Shown here piece by piece: positions 25,874 to 35,017 of a DNA stretch of 60,917 nt (position 1 is the stretch's first letter; each line of letters starts with the position of its first letter). A program made the position numbers and the translations under genes. The notes beneath the pieces are model-generated. The model searched no databases. It saw only the letters and a program-made list of their open reading frames with translations, and had not been told where the DNA came from. The stretch is from Pseudobdellovibrionaceae bacterium (GTDB lineage Bacteria > Bdellovibrionota > Bdellovibrionia > Bdellovibrionales > Bdellovibrionaceae). The DNA is taken from contig JABWCN010000024.1 in the NCBI GenBank assembly GCA_013359135.1, positions 1 to 60,917 on the forward strand. Reading direction: 5' to 3'.

Positions 25874-28133
25874 TAGTGCGAAACTAGCTGCTTTTTCTAA
25901 AGTCGTTAGTTTGATGATAGTGTCAGGGCTATTCCTTGGCTGTTCAGATAAAAAAAGTCCTTCAGTTAAAAATGGAAATAATTCAACTTTTTACGTTGAA
26001 TCAGTTACACAAGTTGGTGGGTTTACCATTGTTGGTGAACCCGTTGCTGGTCAATATAATCAAAAGCTTTTGACCTTAGAAGCTTGCGTTAAGGATGTTG
26101 CAGGAACAAACTCTGTTTCTGATTTAAAATTTAATGTGACTGCAGGTAACGTAACTTCAAGCAAAATAACCGATGCCAAGGGTTGTTTTCAGTGGAGCGA
26201 GCTTATTGAATTCGATTTTAATGAAAGAGCAAAAAATGTTTTTATGGAGCGAACTATTGAGGCTGTTGAAAAACACTCAGGTAAAGAATCTGTAGGTATC
26301 TCAGTTAATCCATGGGATGATAAGTTTGCTTTTAATAAACTTAACTCTGTATCTCGAGCTCAGGTAGCTACTTTGCAACAGGGACCAGTTGCCTATAAGA
26401 CCAAAGAATTAGCGGCCAAGGCTAACATTAATTATAACTATGATTTGTATGTTCAAATCAGTGATAACTTGGGTAATGGAATTTTTAGTCCTCCTAAAAC
26501 ACAAACTGAAATAGATACAATTAAACTCAATTACAATACAGCCGATTATTATAATTTGAAGTTGGATAAATCTTTAAATATAACTTTGCCTTATTTTTTT
26601 ACTACTGAATTTAGTATAGATATTCTCAAGCAAACTCTTGGTGATGTTACTACTGAAAAAGTTAAAATGGGAAACTTTAAGTTTTATTTATTGTTTTTAA
26701 AAGAGTCTCAAGAAATTTCTAATCCTCAGCCGACTGATGTCGTTGCGGCTGTTCAGTTTTCCGGTAGGCCTTACGGTAAGGAAAGAACTATTAAAGAAAC
26801 TATTAAGGTTGAGTTTAATAATATAGCTGCATTAACAAATAGAATGAGGGTTCTTTTAACTATTGCTTCTGCAGACGAACCTAGTTTGTTCCTTGATCAA
26901 AATTATCATGGTGTTGTTAACACAGTAACTACTAATAATAACCTTGAAATCAAGTTAAGTAAATCCTCACTTGTAGCTAAGTCTTTACTTGAAAATTATC
27001 TTTTGGCTAAAGAAGAAAATGATAAAACAGCAGAAGATGTAAAGTCATTGCTTCGCGTTCAGGGGATGAAAGAACTAAAAAAGCTATCAGTTAATTTTAA
27101 AAGAAATGATGCTTGGTATTCAAAGATAGATCCTGCAAATTGGCATAAGTCTTCAAATATATCTTTGGATTTATCATCTACTTTAGCTGGATTGACTGAT
27201 AAAAGTACATTGTTAGACGATGAAAAAAAAGCACTTTGTGCTTTATTTTTTAATGAAATTAAAGATTTTGAAAATAAATCGTTTTTCAAGAGTTGTGTTG
27301 TAGATCCAAGTAGTTATTTAAAGGCCTCTCTAAAAGAAACTATTCTAACTAATCCGAAAATTGTTGGAGCTCCTATCGCTAGCAGGCATCAAGCTCTAAA
27401 ATACACAGCAACGATGGAATATACTACATCAGATGTTGTAAACAGTGGTCACTCTTATGGAGGAAGTATTGATGGTTCTGTGGCGGCAGGAACTAGTAAA
27501 AATAAGCCTTTTAATTTGTCTGTTCCTTTTGTGCCAGTTAAGTTTCCAGCACTTAACATTTCAAGTACTTTGAACGTTGGTATGAATGGTAAAATTTATG
27601 CTTTGAATAGCTTTGAAAAGAATCAAAAAGGGAGTGAAGGTGTAACTTCTGAGGTAGCAGAGGAATTGAGTATTACTTCGTTTGGGATTTCTTTTAGTGC
27701 TAAAGTTCAAAAGTGTCTTTTGATAACTCCTGTAGAAGATAAAATTTCATTATATAAAGATTATTTCCAGTATTCCAATTTAGAAGTTCCGAATGGAAGT
27801 TTTTATTGTTTAAATCCAGAAAACAGAGATGTTGTTAGAACAGAAAATTATTACTTAATTAATAAGACAGTAATGAAGGAGTCCAATTCCTTTTTTGATA
27901 TTTATTCTTCCGCTATAAATCCGATACGTTTTGTAGTCAGAGGACAAAAATCATTCTCAATGATTAAGAATCTTTTAGCTGCACAAGATGGATATAAAAT
28001 TAAGTTTATTCCGTTTAGCAATCCATTTACAAAGAATTTACCTCAGTCTAAGTTGATAGAGGATCCTTCATTATATATGAGCCAAGATGATTATAGATTT
28101 ATTTCTGTAAGCAATATAGATCTTTTGAACTAA
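25860..28133 (+). CDS. Large lipoprotein of unknown function
   Basis: 757 residues starting with a long lipoprotein signal (LMIVSGLFLGC, lipobox LFLGC, lipidated Cys at ~29) followed by SDKK. The mature part is mostly beta and Asn/Lys-rich, without recognisable motifs. A middle helical region (LAKEENDKTAEDVKSLLRVQ) and cysteines near residues 457-480 and 620-660 may form disulfides. The ATG lies inside the end of the upstream barrel gene, which points to translational coupling. A strong terminator follows. Likely at the cell surface or in the periplasm; role unknown. Confidence 0.7.
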   Translation: MTYFNSAKLAAFSKVVSLMIVSGLFLGCSDKKSPSVKNGNNSTFYVESVTQVGGFTIVGEPVAGQYNQKLLTLEACVKDVAGTNSVSDLKFNVTAGNVTSSKITDAKGCFQWSELIEFDFNERAKNVFMERTIEAVEKHSGKESVGISVNPWDDKFAFNKLNSVSRAQVATLQQGPVAYKTKELAAKANINYNYDLYVQISDNLGNGIFSPPKTQTEIDTIKLNYNTADYYNLKLDKSLNITLPYFFTTEFSIDILKQTLGDVTTEKVKMGNFKFYLLFLKESQEISNPQPTDVVAAVQFSGRPYGKERTIKETIKVEFNNIAALTNRMRVLLTIASADEPSLFLDQNYHGVVNTVTTNNNLEIKLSKSSLVAKSLLENYLLAKEENDKTAEDVKSLLRVQGMKELKKLSVNFKRNDAWYSKIDPANWHKSSNISLDLSSTLAGLTDKSTLLDDEKKALCALFFNEIKDFENKSFFKSCVVDPSSYLKASLKETILTNPKIVGAPIASRHQALKYTATMEYTTSDVVNSGHSYGGSIDGSVAAGTSKNKPFNLSVPFVPVKFPALNISSTLNVGMNGKIYALNSFEKNQKGSEGVTSEVAEELSITSFGISFSAKVQKCLLITPVEDKISLYKDYFQYSNLEVPNGSFYCLNPENRDVVRTENYYLINKTVMKESNSFFDIYSSAINPIRFVVRGQKSFSMIKNLLAAQDGYKIKFIPFSNPFTKNLPQSKLIEDPSLYMSQDDYRFISVSNIDLLN

Positions 28134-28157
28134 AGATTTATAATTATAGTGGCTACA

Positions 28158-28193
28158 AAAAAGCTCAATCGATTTTAGATTGAGCTTTTTTTT
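28158..28193 (+). terminator. Rho-independent terminator after the 25860 lipoprotein gene
   Basis: Perfect stem AAAAAGCTCAATC (28158-28170) / GATTGAGCTTTTT (28178-28190), with a 7-base loop and T tract. Confidence 0.92.
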
Positions 28194-28278
28194 GCAGAAA
28201 AAATGAAATAGCTCAAAAAGTAGTTAGGATGCAATCTTGCTTTCTTTGGTACTAATGCTTGTGTAGTAATTCTGATAG

Positions 28279-29826
28279 TTAGGCAACTGATACGAGTTTT
28301 CTTTCAATAGGCAAAGCACCGTAGACTTCGATGGGGTTATCAAAACCTCTTATTTTTTGAGTTCCAAGACTTACAAATTTAAGTTTGTACTGGTTTGAAA
28401 GACATTCAATGACAATAGAGCTTGCTACTACGCCAACTTGAAAGTCTTTGCAAAGGGCCTCAAGTCTTGAGGCCATATTAACAGGGTCACCGATAATAGT
28501 GTGTTGTTTACGGTTCAAGCCACCAATTGATCCAACGACTACTTTTCCTTTATGTAAAGAAATTCCTACCTTTAACTTTGGTAAGTTTTTTTCTTTGAGT
28601 TTCAAATTGGTTTGATTAATTTTGTGATGCATTTGAAATGCAACTTTGGTGATTTTTTCTAATTCTGTGGTTTGATTTTCTTTTTCTAATGGAAGGTAGG
28701 CAAGGATACCATCACCAATGAACTTATCCAAAACTACTCCATGTTCAGAGAAAATTTCAAGCATGTCCGTAAAATAAGTGTTTAGTAAATCGACTATTTC
28801 TTCTGGTTTTAGATGGCTTGAAAGTTGAGTGAAATCTCTTATGTCGGCCATAAGAATTGCTACCTCTTTTTTGGTTCCATTTGGAGCTTTAATATCTGGA
28901 TTTAAAATTTCTTGAGCAACTGATTCAGAGACAAAGGCAGAAAAACCTTTTAATAGACGACTTTTTTTAAGAAGGGTATTAGCTAAGTTATTTACTAGAG
29001 AAAAAATTAATTTATAGAAACCTGTTGGTGAAATAGATTTTTTTAAATTAAATTCTTGCTTAGATATTTGCTCTAAATGGAAGGAAATTTCTGAACTAAG
29101 TAAATAGCTACGGTAAAACTCAAAAAAATACATCATAAAATGCCATGATATAAGTCCCACAGCTATATAAAAAAAATGAGTTTTTCCATTTTTTAAAATT
29201 TGAAATAAATCTTCGTTGTTTTCTAAACTTTCTAAAAATAGAAGTGTATAGCAAGTGAAAAAAACGAAAACTCCTAGTAAAGGAATTAAGTGAAACTTTT
29301 GTTCATCAAACCAAAGTTTTATAAGAGAAAATGGTTTCTTTTCAGAAAACTCATTTATAGTAACTAAATTTAGTTGAGATTCAACAATCATGATTTGAAC
29401 TTGTAACCATTTCCATGTCGCTACTGTGACTAAGGAAAAAGCAATACTAAGGAACAAAATTACTTCTTTGGAATGAGGACTCACTTCGGCAATATTGTTT
29501 TGGTAAGGAATCGAAAAAAAATAAAATGTGGTAGTGTGAAAAACTAAATTTACCTCAGGCAGTAATGCAATAAGTTTCTTTCGATAATTTCTATTTTTGG
29601 GTGATATGCTTCTAGATAAAACCAAGTAGGCTATCGATAAAAATAGTATTTCAGAAAAAATAATTTTCAAAACAAGTTTACTAGATTCTTGGCAACCAAA
29701 CCAGAAGCCAGATTCCTTCAAAAGAGAACAAATATTTAAGCCAAAAAAAGAGAGTAAGGGGATAAGAACTAGGTGAGCTGTAATGATAAGTAAAATACTT
29801 ATAAAAGTAAAGTTCCTAGTCTTCAT
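28279..29826 (-). CDS. Membrane-bound class III adenylate/guanylate cyclase
   Basis: 515 residues. The first ~260 contain about six hydrophobic segments (e.g. SILLIITAHLVLIPLLSFFG, SIAYLVL, FYIAVGLISWHFMMYFF), forming a membrane sensor. From about residue 320 a cyclase catalytic domain follows, with metal Asp in ILMADIRDFTQ, the second Asp and lysine in LDKFIGDGILAYLP, and IIGDPVNMASRLEAL. All of the metal-binding residues are present, so it should be active. Adenylate cyclase is favoured over guanylate cyclase by the Lys and the Thr in HTIIGD, but this is not decisive. It stands alone, with a terminator from the opposite strand downstream. Confidence 0.9.
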   Translation of the reverse strand: MKTRNFTFISILLIITAHLVLIPLLSFFGLNICSLLKESGFWFGCQESSKLVLKIIFSEILFLSIAYLVLSRSISPKNRNYRKKLIALLPEVNLVFHTTTFYFFSIPYQNNIAEVSPHSKEVILFLSIAFSLVTVATWKWLQVQIMIVESQLNLVTINEFSEKKPFSLIKLWFDEQKFHLIPLLGVFVFFTCYTLLFLESLENNEDLFQILKNGKTHFFYIAVGLISWHFMMYFFEFYRSYLLSSEISFHLEQISKQEFNLKKSISPTGFYKLIFSLVNNLANTLLKKSRLLKGFSAFVSESVAQEILNPDIKAPNGTKKEVAILMADIRDFTQLSSHLKPEEIVDLLNTYFTDMLEIFSEHGVVLDKFIGDGILAYLPLEKENQTTELEKITKVAFQMHHKINQTNLKLKEKNLPKLKVGISLHKGKVVVGSIGGLNRKQHTIIGDPVNMASRLEALCKDFQVGVVASSIVIECLSNQYKLKFVSLGTQKIRGFDNPIEVYGALPIERKLVSVA

Positions 29827-29958
29827 GCTGAACCTATCGGATGTCTATTTCAAAATTCTATGCTTCGAAAGTAAAAATTTAATTTTTTTAAAAACACAGA
29901 GATGACTCAAGTTGAGCCAACCCTCTTTTTTGTAAGAAGAACAGATATTTTAGCAATT

Positions 29959-31281
29959 TCAGATCATTTGATGAGTACTAATCCAAGAGTTGAAATGATT
30001 TTGGGCCTTTTGAATTTGAGCTTCTTTTTTCAGTTTCTTATCCCTGAAACCCTCTATATTCGGTAAAAGACCGAAATTGATGTTTGTCGGCTGAAAGTGT
30101 TTTATCTTAGTTTCATCTGTAATAGCTTCTAGGAGCGATCCTAAGGCTGTCTCTCTGTAAGGCGGTAAGAAAGATCTATCTGAAAGTTTTTGATCTATAA
30201 AATGAGCTACAAGCAAGCCCATGCTAGTTGACTCAAAATAGCCTTCAACGCCAGTTATTTGTCCGGCAAAGAATAGCCAAGGATCTTTCTTGCTTGATAA
30301 GTCTTTGTTTAATAACTTGGGAGTATTAAGAAAAAGATTGCGATGAATACTGCCAAGTTTTAAAAACTCTGCATTTTCCAGTCCCGGAATTTGTCTAAAG
30401 ACTCTAACTTGTTCTGAATAACTCATACGTGTTTGAAATCCTACCATATTGTAAGCTGTGCCCTCTTTATTATCTTGGCGAAGTTGAACAATCGCGTATT
30501 CATCTTTTCCTGTTTTAGGATTAGGTAAACCGACAGGTTTCATGGGGCCAAAACGCAGAGTATGAGGTCCTCTTTCAACCATGACTTCAATAGGCATGCA
30601 GCCCTCAAAAAAAGGAGTTTTTTCAAAATCCTTAGGTTCAATTTTTTTTGCTGCAGATACTTCTTTAATAAAGTTAAAATATTGTTCTTTATTTAAAGGA
30701 CAGTTGAAGTAATCATCACTACCTTTTCCGTAACGATCGGCTTTCCAAACAATATCTGTATTGATTGAATCCGTATCAATTATTGGAGCAATAGCATCAA
30801 AAAAGTAGAGAAATGATCCATCGAAATGCTCTTTCAATGATTGAGCTAGGGCTTCATCAGTCAAAGGTCCGGTAGCAATAACTAAGGGTCTTGGAATCTG
30901 GTCTATCGAGGTAATAAGTTTTTTATGAAGAGTTATGTTTGGATGAGAAGTGATTCGTTTTGAGATGGCTTCAGAAAATCTTTCTCTGTCAACGCTGAGT
31001 GCTTGGCCTGCGGGGACAGCATGGTTTTTAGCTTCTTCAAGAATTAGCGAGTTAAGTTTCTCAGCCTCCCATTTCAGTTGATGGGGAGCGCTACCTGGAC
31101 TTTGAGAGCCGAAAGAATTAGAACAAACGATTTCTGCCAGTTGACCGGTTTTATGAGCCGGAGTTGATTTTTCTGGCCTCATCTCATAAAGGTGAACTTT
31201 ATATCCACGTTGAGCTAGTTGAAAGCTACACTCACTGCCAGCAAGGCCGGCGCCAACTACATGAATTTCTTTGTTTTTCAT
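29959..31281 (-). CDS. trmFO: tRNA (uracil-5-)-methyltransferase TrmFO (folate-dependent)
   Basis: Flavoprotein that methylates U54 of tRNA using methylenetetrahydrofolate. FAD motif GAGLAG is at residues 10-15, then YEMRPEKSTPAHKTGQLAEI and the family hallmark CSNSFGS. The mid-chain FEGCMPIEVMVERG holds the reactive cysteine, followed by LRFGPMKPVGL and the C-terminal FAGQITGVEGYFEST. At 440 residues it is full length. FolD at 50168 in the same window makes a methylene-THF-related product, though the genes are not linked in an operon. Confidence 0.96.
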   Translation of the reverse strand: MKNKEIHVVGAGLAGSECSFQLAQRGYKVHLYEMRPEKSTPAHKTGQLAEIVCSNSFGSQSPGSAPHQLKWEAEKLNSLILEEAKNHAVPAGQALSVDRERFSEAISKRITSHPNITLHKKLITSIDQIPRPLVIATGPLTDEALAQSLKEHFDGSFLYFFDAIAPIIDTDSINTDIVWKADRYGKGSDDYFNCPLNKEQYFNFIKEVSAAKKIEPKDFEKTPFFEGCMPIEVMVERGPHTLRFGPMKPVGLPNPKTGKDEYAIVQLRQDNKEGTAYNMVGFQTRMSYSEQVRVFRQIPGLENAEFLKLGSIHRNLFLNTPKLLNKDLSSKKDPWLFFAGQITGVEGYFESTSMGLLVAHFIDQKLSDRSFLPPYRETALGSLLEAITDETKIKHFQPTNINFGLLPNIEGFRDKKLKKEAQIQKAQNHFNSWISTHQMI

Positions 31282-31378
31282 TAGGTTTCCTAACTTAGTT
31301 ATTATGAACTTAGGCTTCTTAATTTATTATAGATAAAAGTCAATTGCCAAATCGGAATGGGAAATATAAACATAACGT

Positions 31379-31774
31379 ATGGATGAAATGGATTTTAAGA
31401 CTAAGTTTAAAATTAGTGGGCAAGTCTTACAGAACTTGTTTGAGGGGGGAAACTCGCCACTCTCTGAGCACTTTTTACGCTGGAAACTGTGGTCTAAGTG
31501 GAGAGACCTAATGGGGACTTCTATTGCTGACATGAGTGAACCAGTTGGATACTCTGATAAGAAATTATATGTCTATGTAAAAAACCCAACGATGATGCAC
31601 CATATGTACTTCTTAAAAAATAATATGGTTCGTAAAATTCAGAAAGATTTTCATCCCCATTTTATTAATGATATTGTTTTTACTTTAGATCGAAAAAAAG
31701 TTCCTTCCTCTGAAATTGAAAAAGATAAAATTAAAGACAGTCTTAGTAGTATTCTAAATAAAGATAGAGATTAA
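31379..31774 (+). CDS. DUF721 / DciA-like protein
   Basis: 131 residues. The core LSEHFLRWKLWSKWRDLMG, then ADMSEPVGYSDKKLYVYV and HHMYFLKNNMVRKIQKDF, follows the DUF721 pattern (a W-x-x-[IVL]-[VM]-G helix followed by a KH-like beta domain). Members include DciA, a loader of the DnaB replicative helicase in bacteria lacking DnaC; that role here is inference from the family. The C-terminal 20 residues are charged. It is divergent from trmFO and followed closely by the isomerase gene. Confidence 0.75.
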   Translation: MDEMDFKTKFKISGQVLQNLFEGGNSPLSEHFLRWKLWSKWRDLMGTSIADMSEPVGYSDKKLYVYVKNPTMMHHMYFLKNNMVRKIQKDFHPHFINDIVFTLDRKKVPSSEIEKDKIKDSLSSILNKDRD

Positions 31775-31800
31775 TTTACTTATTGCATTTTAAAATAAAA

Positions 31801-34140
31801 ATGTTTGAATTAAACATGAAAAAAATATTTTTTTTGTTCTTAATTTCATTCTTATTTATAAGAAATACTGTGGCTAAAGCTGACGAAAAATTGTCAACTA
31901 AACAGAATTTAGACAGCGACTATTATCAACGAAACGTTAAACCTATTTTTGAATCACGGTGTATGGCTTGTCATAGCTGTTACAATGCCCCCTGCCAGTT
32001 AAATCTACAAACGTATGAAGGGTTTGAGCGAGGAGGAGTTAATAAAAATATTTATGATGGACTTCGTTTGAAAAGTGTTGATCCTACGAGAATGTTTATT
32101 GACGCTAAAAATACTGAGGAGTGGAGGAAAAAAGGATTTCATTCTGTGAACAACTCTACTAAAAGTTCAGAAAATATTTTGATGGAAGTGTTACGTATTA
32201 GAAGAGATAAGCCTGACTATAAAATGTTATCTAGTATTGAGGGCGCAACTACTTGTCCAAAAGAAATCGAGGATACTAAAATTTTAGGAATTAAAAATCC
32301 AGAATTAGGAATGCCCTTTGGTTTTCCACCTCTTAACGATCGTGAATTTAAAATAATCGAAGAATGGATTGAAAAAGGAGCTCCACATTCTGTAGTAAAA
32401 CTAGATTTAGACCAAGAAATATTAGCTGAAAAAACTCGGTGGGAAGAATTTCTTAATCAGGACAATTTGAAGCAAAAATTAGTTTCTAGATATTTATATG
32501 AGCATCTTTTTCTGGCACATTTGTACTTTCCTAAAAATCATCAACAGTTTTTTACATTAGTAAGATCAAAAAATAAGTGTAATAAAACTATTGATGAGAT
32601 TGCATCTCGACGGCCCAACGATTCTCCCGGGGGAAATCCTTTCTACTATTGTCTAAAAAGCATTGATCATCCTGTTGTATATAAAACTCATATGCCTTTT
32701 GAACTTAATAATAAAAAATTGGAATTTTGGAGAGAGTTATTTTTTGCGAGTGAGAAGTGGGATATTGATAAGTTACCTGATTACTCTCCAGAGGTTGCCC
32801 AAAATCCATTTGTTGCTTATGCAGCTATACCAGGAAAAATCAAGTATCAGTTTCTTTTGAGCGATGCTCAGTTTCATATTATGACTTTTATCAAGGGACC
32901 TGTTTGCAATGGGACCAATGCTGTAAATTCAATTCAAGAGCAATTTTATACTTTCTTCTTAGCGCCGAATTCAGATCCTATGAGCGATCACAAACATCAG
33001 TTAGAGTCTCAAACATTACTTACCTTGCCAGGTTCATATGGAAGCGATGTCGAGGTAACATCTATTCCCAGCATCTCTAGTAAGATAACCGAGCTAAGGG
33101 AAGAGTATAGAAAGCTTCGATTAGCATGGTTAAAACAGCACAAACCAAAGGGACTTGGACTTGAAGATATATGGGATGGGGACAAGATTAATGATAATGC
33201 AGTTTTGACTATTTTTCGTCACAATGACAATGCTGTGGTCATGAAAGGTGCCGTCGGTAATCTTTCAAAAACGCTATTTGTACTAGATTATTCTTTATTT
33301 GAGCGTCTTGTTTATAATTTAGTTGTTAATTTTGATGTTTTTGGAAATGTCGGACACCAGCTTTTGACTAGAGTTTATATGGATTTTATCAGAATGGAAG
33401 CCGAAGAAAACTTTTTACTTTTTATTTCTCCAGAAAAAAGGCAGCACTATCGTCAGTCTTGGTACCAAGGGGTTTTTACTGAAGCTAAAATGAAATATAT
33501 TTTTCCAGAGATTTCTAAAGGGGAAGCAACTTCTATGAAATATAAAGGTTCCGAGCAGCTTAAAACTCAATTTGTTAATCAAGTTTTATCTGGATTTACT
33601 GATAAAGTTAGAGGTGAGGGGGATAGTCTTAACTGGAGAAACGTCAAGCCAGAAGGCATAAAAATGGCGAGTTTATCTGATGATGAAAAACTGTTAAAAA
33701 AAATTACTTCTATAAAAAGTATGGGTAAACTTCCTTTTGCGAGGTATTTTCCAGAGACATCTTATCTAATTTTAAGAAAAGAAAATAAAATTAAGGAGGT
33801 GTATTCCTTAATTCATAATCGTGAGTTTCAGAATATCTCTTGGATTATTGCTGAAAAGTTTCGACGGGCTCCCCACGAAGACACATTGACGTTGAAAAAA
33901 GGTTTTTGGATTTCATATCCAGAATTAATTTTTGATATAGATGAAAAAAAGTTAAGTCAGTTTGTCGAAGACATTAGAGAAATTGAAAATATTTTTGATT
34001 ATCCAAAATTTGAAGATAAATACAAAGTTTCGGCCAATGATCCAAAGTTTTGGCAAGTTTGGGACGATCTTCATCAGCATATGCGGACCCATAGTGAACT
34101 AGAATTTGGTTTTTTAGATTTAACAAGGTATTTGAGGTAA
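31801..34140 (+). CDS. cti: Fatty acid cis/trans isomerase (Cti), periplasmic c-type haem protein
   Basis: Converts cis- to trans-unsaturated fatty acids in membrane phospholipids, a rapid solvent and heat stress response. A signal peptide (MKKIFFLFLISFLF...AKA) is followed by DYYQRNVKPIFESRCMACHS, a CxxCH haem site (Cys54, Cys57, His58 counting from 31801), in a cysteine-rich cytochrome-like stretch. The later GMPFGFPPLNDREFKIIEEW is also cytochrome-c-like, and the long C-terminal body matches Cti in order and length (~775 aa). Start choice is uncertain: TTG 31783, ATG 31801 and ATG 31816 are in frame and none has a clear ribosome site. Confidence 0.85.
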   Translation: MFELNMKKIFFLFLISFLFIRNTVAKADEKLSTKQNLDSDYYQRNVKPIFESRCMACHSCYNAPCQLNLQTYEGFERGGVNKNIYDGLRLKSVDPTRMFIDAKNTEEWRKKGFHSVNNSTKSSENILMEVLRIRRDKPDYKMLSSIEGATTCPKEIEDTKILGIKNPELGMPFGFPPLNDREFKIIEEWIEKGAPHSVVKLDLDQEILAEKTRWEEFLNQDNLKQKLVSRYLYEHLFLAHLYFPKNHQQFFTLVRSKNKCNKTIDEIASRRPNDSPGGNPFYYCLKSIDHPVVYKTHMPFELNNKKLEFWRELFFASEKWDIDKLPDYSPEVAQNPFVAYAAIPGKIKYQFLLSDAQFHIMTFIKGPVCNGTNAVNSIQEQFYTFFLAPNSDPMSDHKHQLESQTLLTLPGSYGSDVEVTSIPSISSKITELREEYRKLRLAWLKQHKPKGLGLEDIWDGDKINDNAVLTIFRHNDNAVVMKGAVGNLSKTLFVLDYSLFERLVYNLVVNFDVFGNVGHQLLTRVYMDFIRMEAEENFLLFISPEKRQHYRQSWYQGVFTEAKMKYIFPEISKGEATSMKYKGSEQLKTQFVNQVLSGFTDKVRGEGDSLNWRNVKPEGIKMASLSDDEKLLKKITSIKSMGKLPFARYFPETSYLILRKENKIKEVYSLIHNREFQNISWIIAEKFRRAPHEDTLTLKKGFWISYPELIFDIDEKKLSQFVEDIREIENIFDYPKFEDKYKVSANDPKFWQVWDDLHQHMRTHSELEFGFLDLTRYLR

Positions 34141-34156
34141 AAAATCTGATTTTTAT

Positions 34157-35011
34157 TTAAGATTCAATTTGAGCTCCAATAGGATACTGTCCTAGAACTC
34201 TGAGGTGTGAACACTTTGACTTTGCTTCTTCTAGACACAGCTTCATAGCCATAGATTCAGGGTTTGATAACACATCAATATAAAAGCGGTACTCCCAATC
34301 TGTACTTGGGATGGGTCGACTTTCTATTTTTGTTAAAGAAAGTCCTTGGTTTGCGAATAAAGTTAGAAATTCAGATAAGCTTCCAGATCGATGTGATATT
34401 TCAAATTGAAGTGAAGTCCTATATTGAGATGCTGATCCAGGTGATGAATCTTGCTGCTTTGATTTTAATGGCGTTTTGGAAAGTAGGAAAAAACGAGTAA
34501 AATTCTTTGGATTATCATGAATATTCTCTTTTATTATTTTTAATCCATTGATTTGTGCAGCTTTTCGACTACAAGCAGCTGCAAAAATTCTTTTTTTTGT
34601 TTCCGCAACCATTTGTGCAGCACCAGCTGTATCGAAATATTCGACTATTTTTAAATTGGGGTGCTCAGCTAAAAAATTAACGATTTGTCCCAGGCCCGCT
34701 GCGTGACTGTATACCTCGGTTATTTCAGAGAGGAGTGATTCTTTGATTGCCGCAAGATGAAAATTCACTTTGATAAACACTTCGCCAATGACATGAAATG
34801 GGTAGTTAGTTAACCAAGTATAATTTTCAATTATTGAACCAATAGTGCTATTTTCTATAGGAACAACAGCAAAATCAGCAACCTCTTGGGCTAAAGATGC
34901 AAAGGTCGATTTAAAGTCTGTATTACATATTAATTGAAGATCAGGGAAAAAATGTTCAGCGGCAATATGAGAAAAAGAACCTGGCATTCCTTGAATACTA
35001 ACTTTGATCAT
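34157..35011 (-). CDS. pheA: Prephenate dehydratase
   Basis: Converts prephenate to phenylpyruvate in phenylalanine synthesis. The prephenate dehydratase domain (residues ~1-180) begins KVSIQGMPGSFSHIAAEHFF and contains FAVVPIENSTIGSI and the NFTRFFLLS active-site motif. A C-terminal ACT regulatory domain reads LQFEISHRSGSLSEFLTLFA with the ESRPIP phenylalanine-binding motif. No chorismate mutase domain is fused. The ATG at 35011 is preferred over the GTG at 35017 because GGGGTGAG, which overlaps the stop of the sigma-factor gene, then has proper spacing. It is the third gene of a compact operon. Confidence 0.95.
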   Translation of the reverse strand: MIKVSIQGMPGSFSHIAAEHFFPDLQLICNTDFKSTFASLAQEVADFAVVPIENSTIGSIIENYTWLTNYPFHVIGEVFIKVNFHLAAIKESLLSEITEVYSHAAGLGQIVNFLAEHPNLKIVEYFDTAGAAQMVAETKKRIFAAACSRKAAQINGLKIIKENIHDNPKNFTRFFLLSKTPLKSKQQDSSPGSASQYRTSLQFEISHRSGSLSEFLTLFANQGLSLTKIESRPIPSTDWEYRFYIDVLSNPESMAMKLCLEEAKSKCSHLRVLGQYPIGAQIES

Positions 35012-35017
35012 AAGCAC

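Noticed and set aside
34264-34500. 78-codon + strand open frame opposite pheA
   Set aside because: It overlaps the ACT domain coding region and has no promoter or ribosome site.
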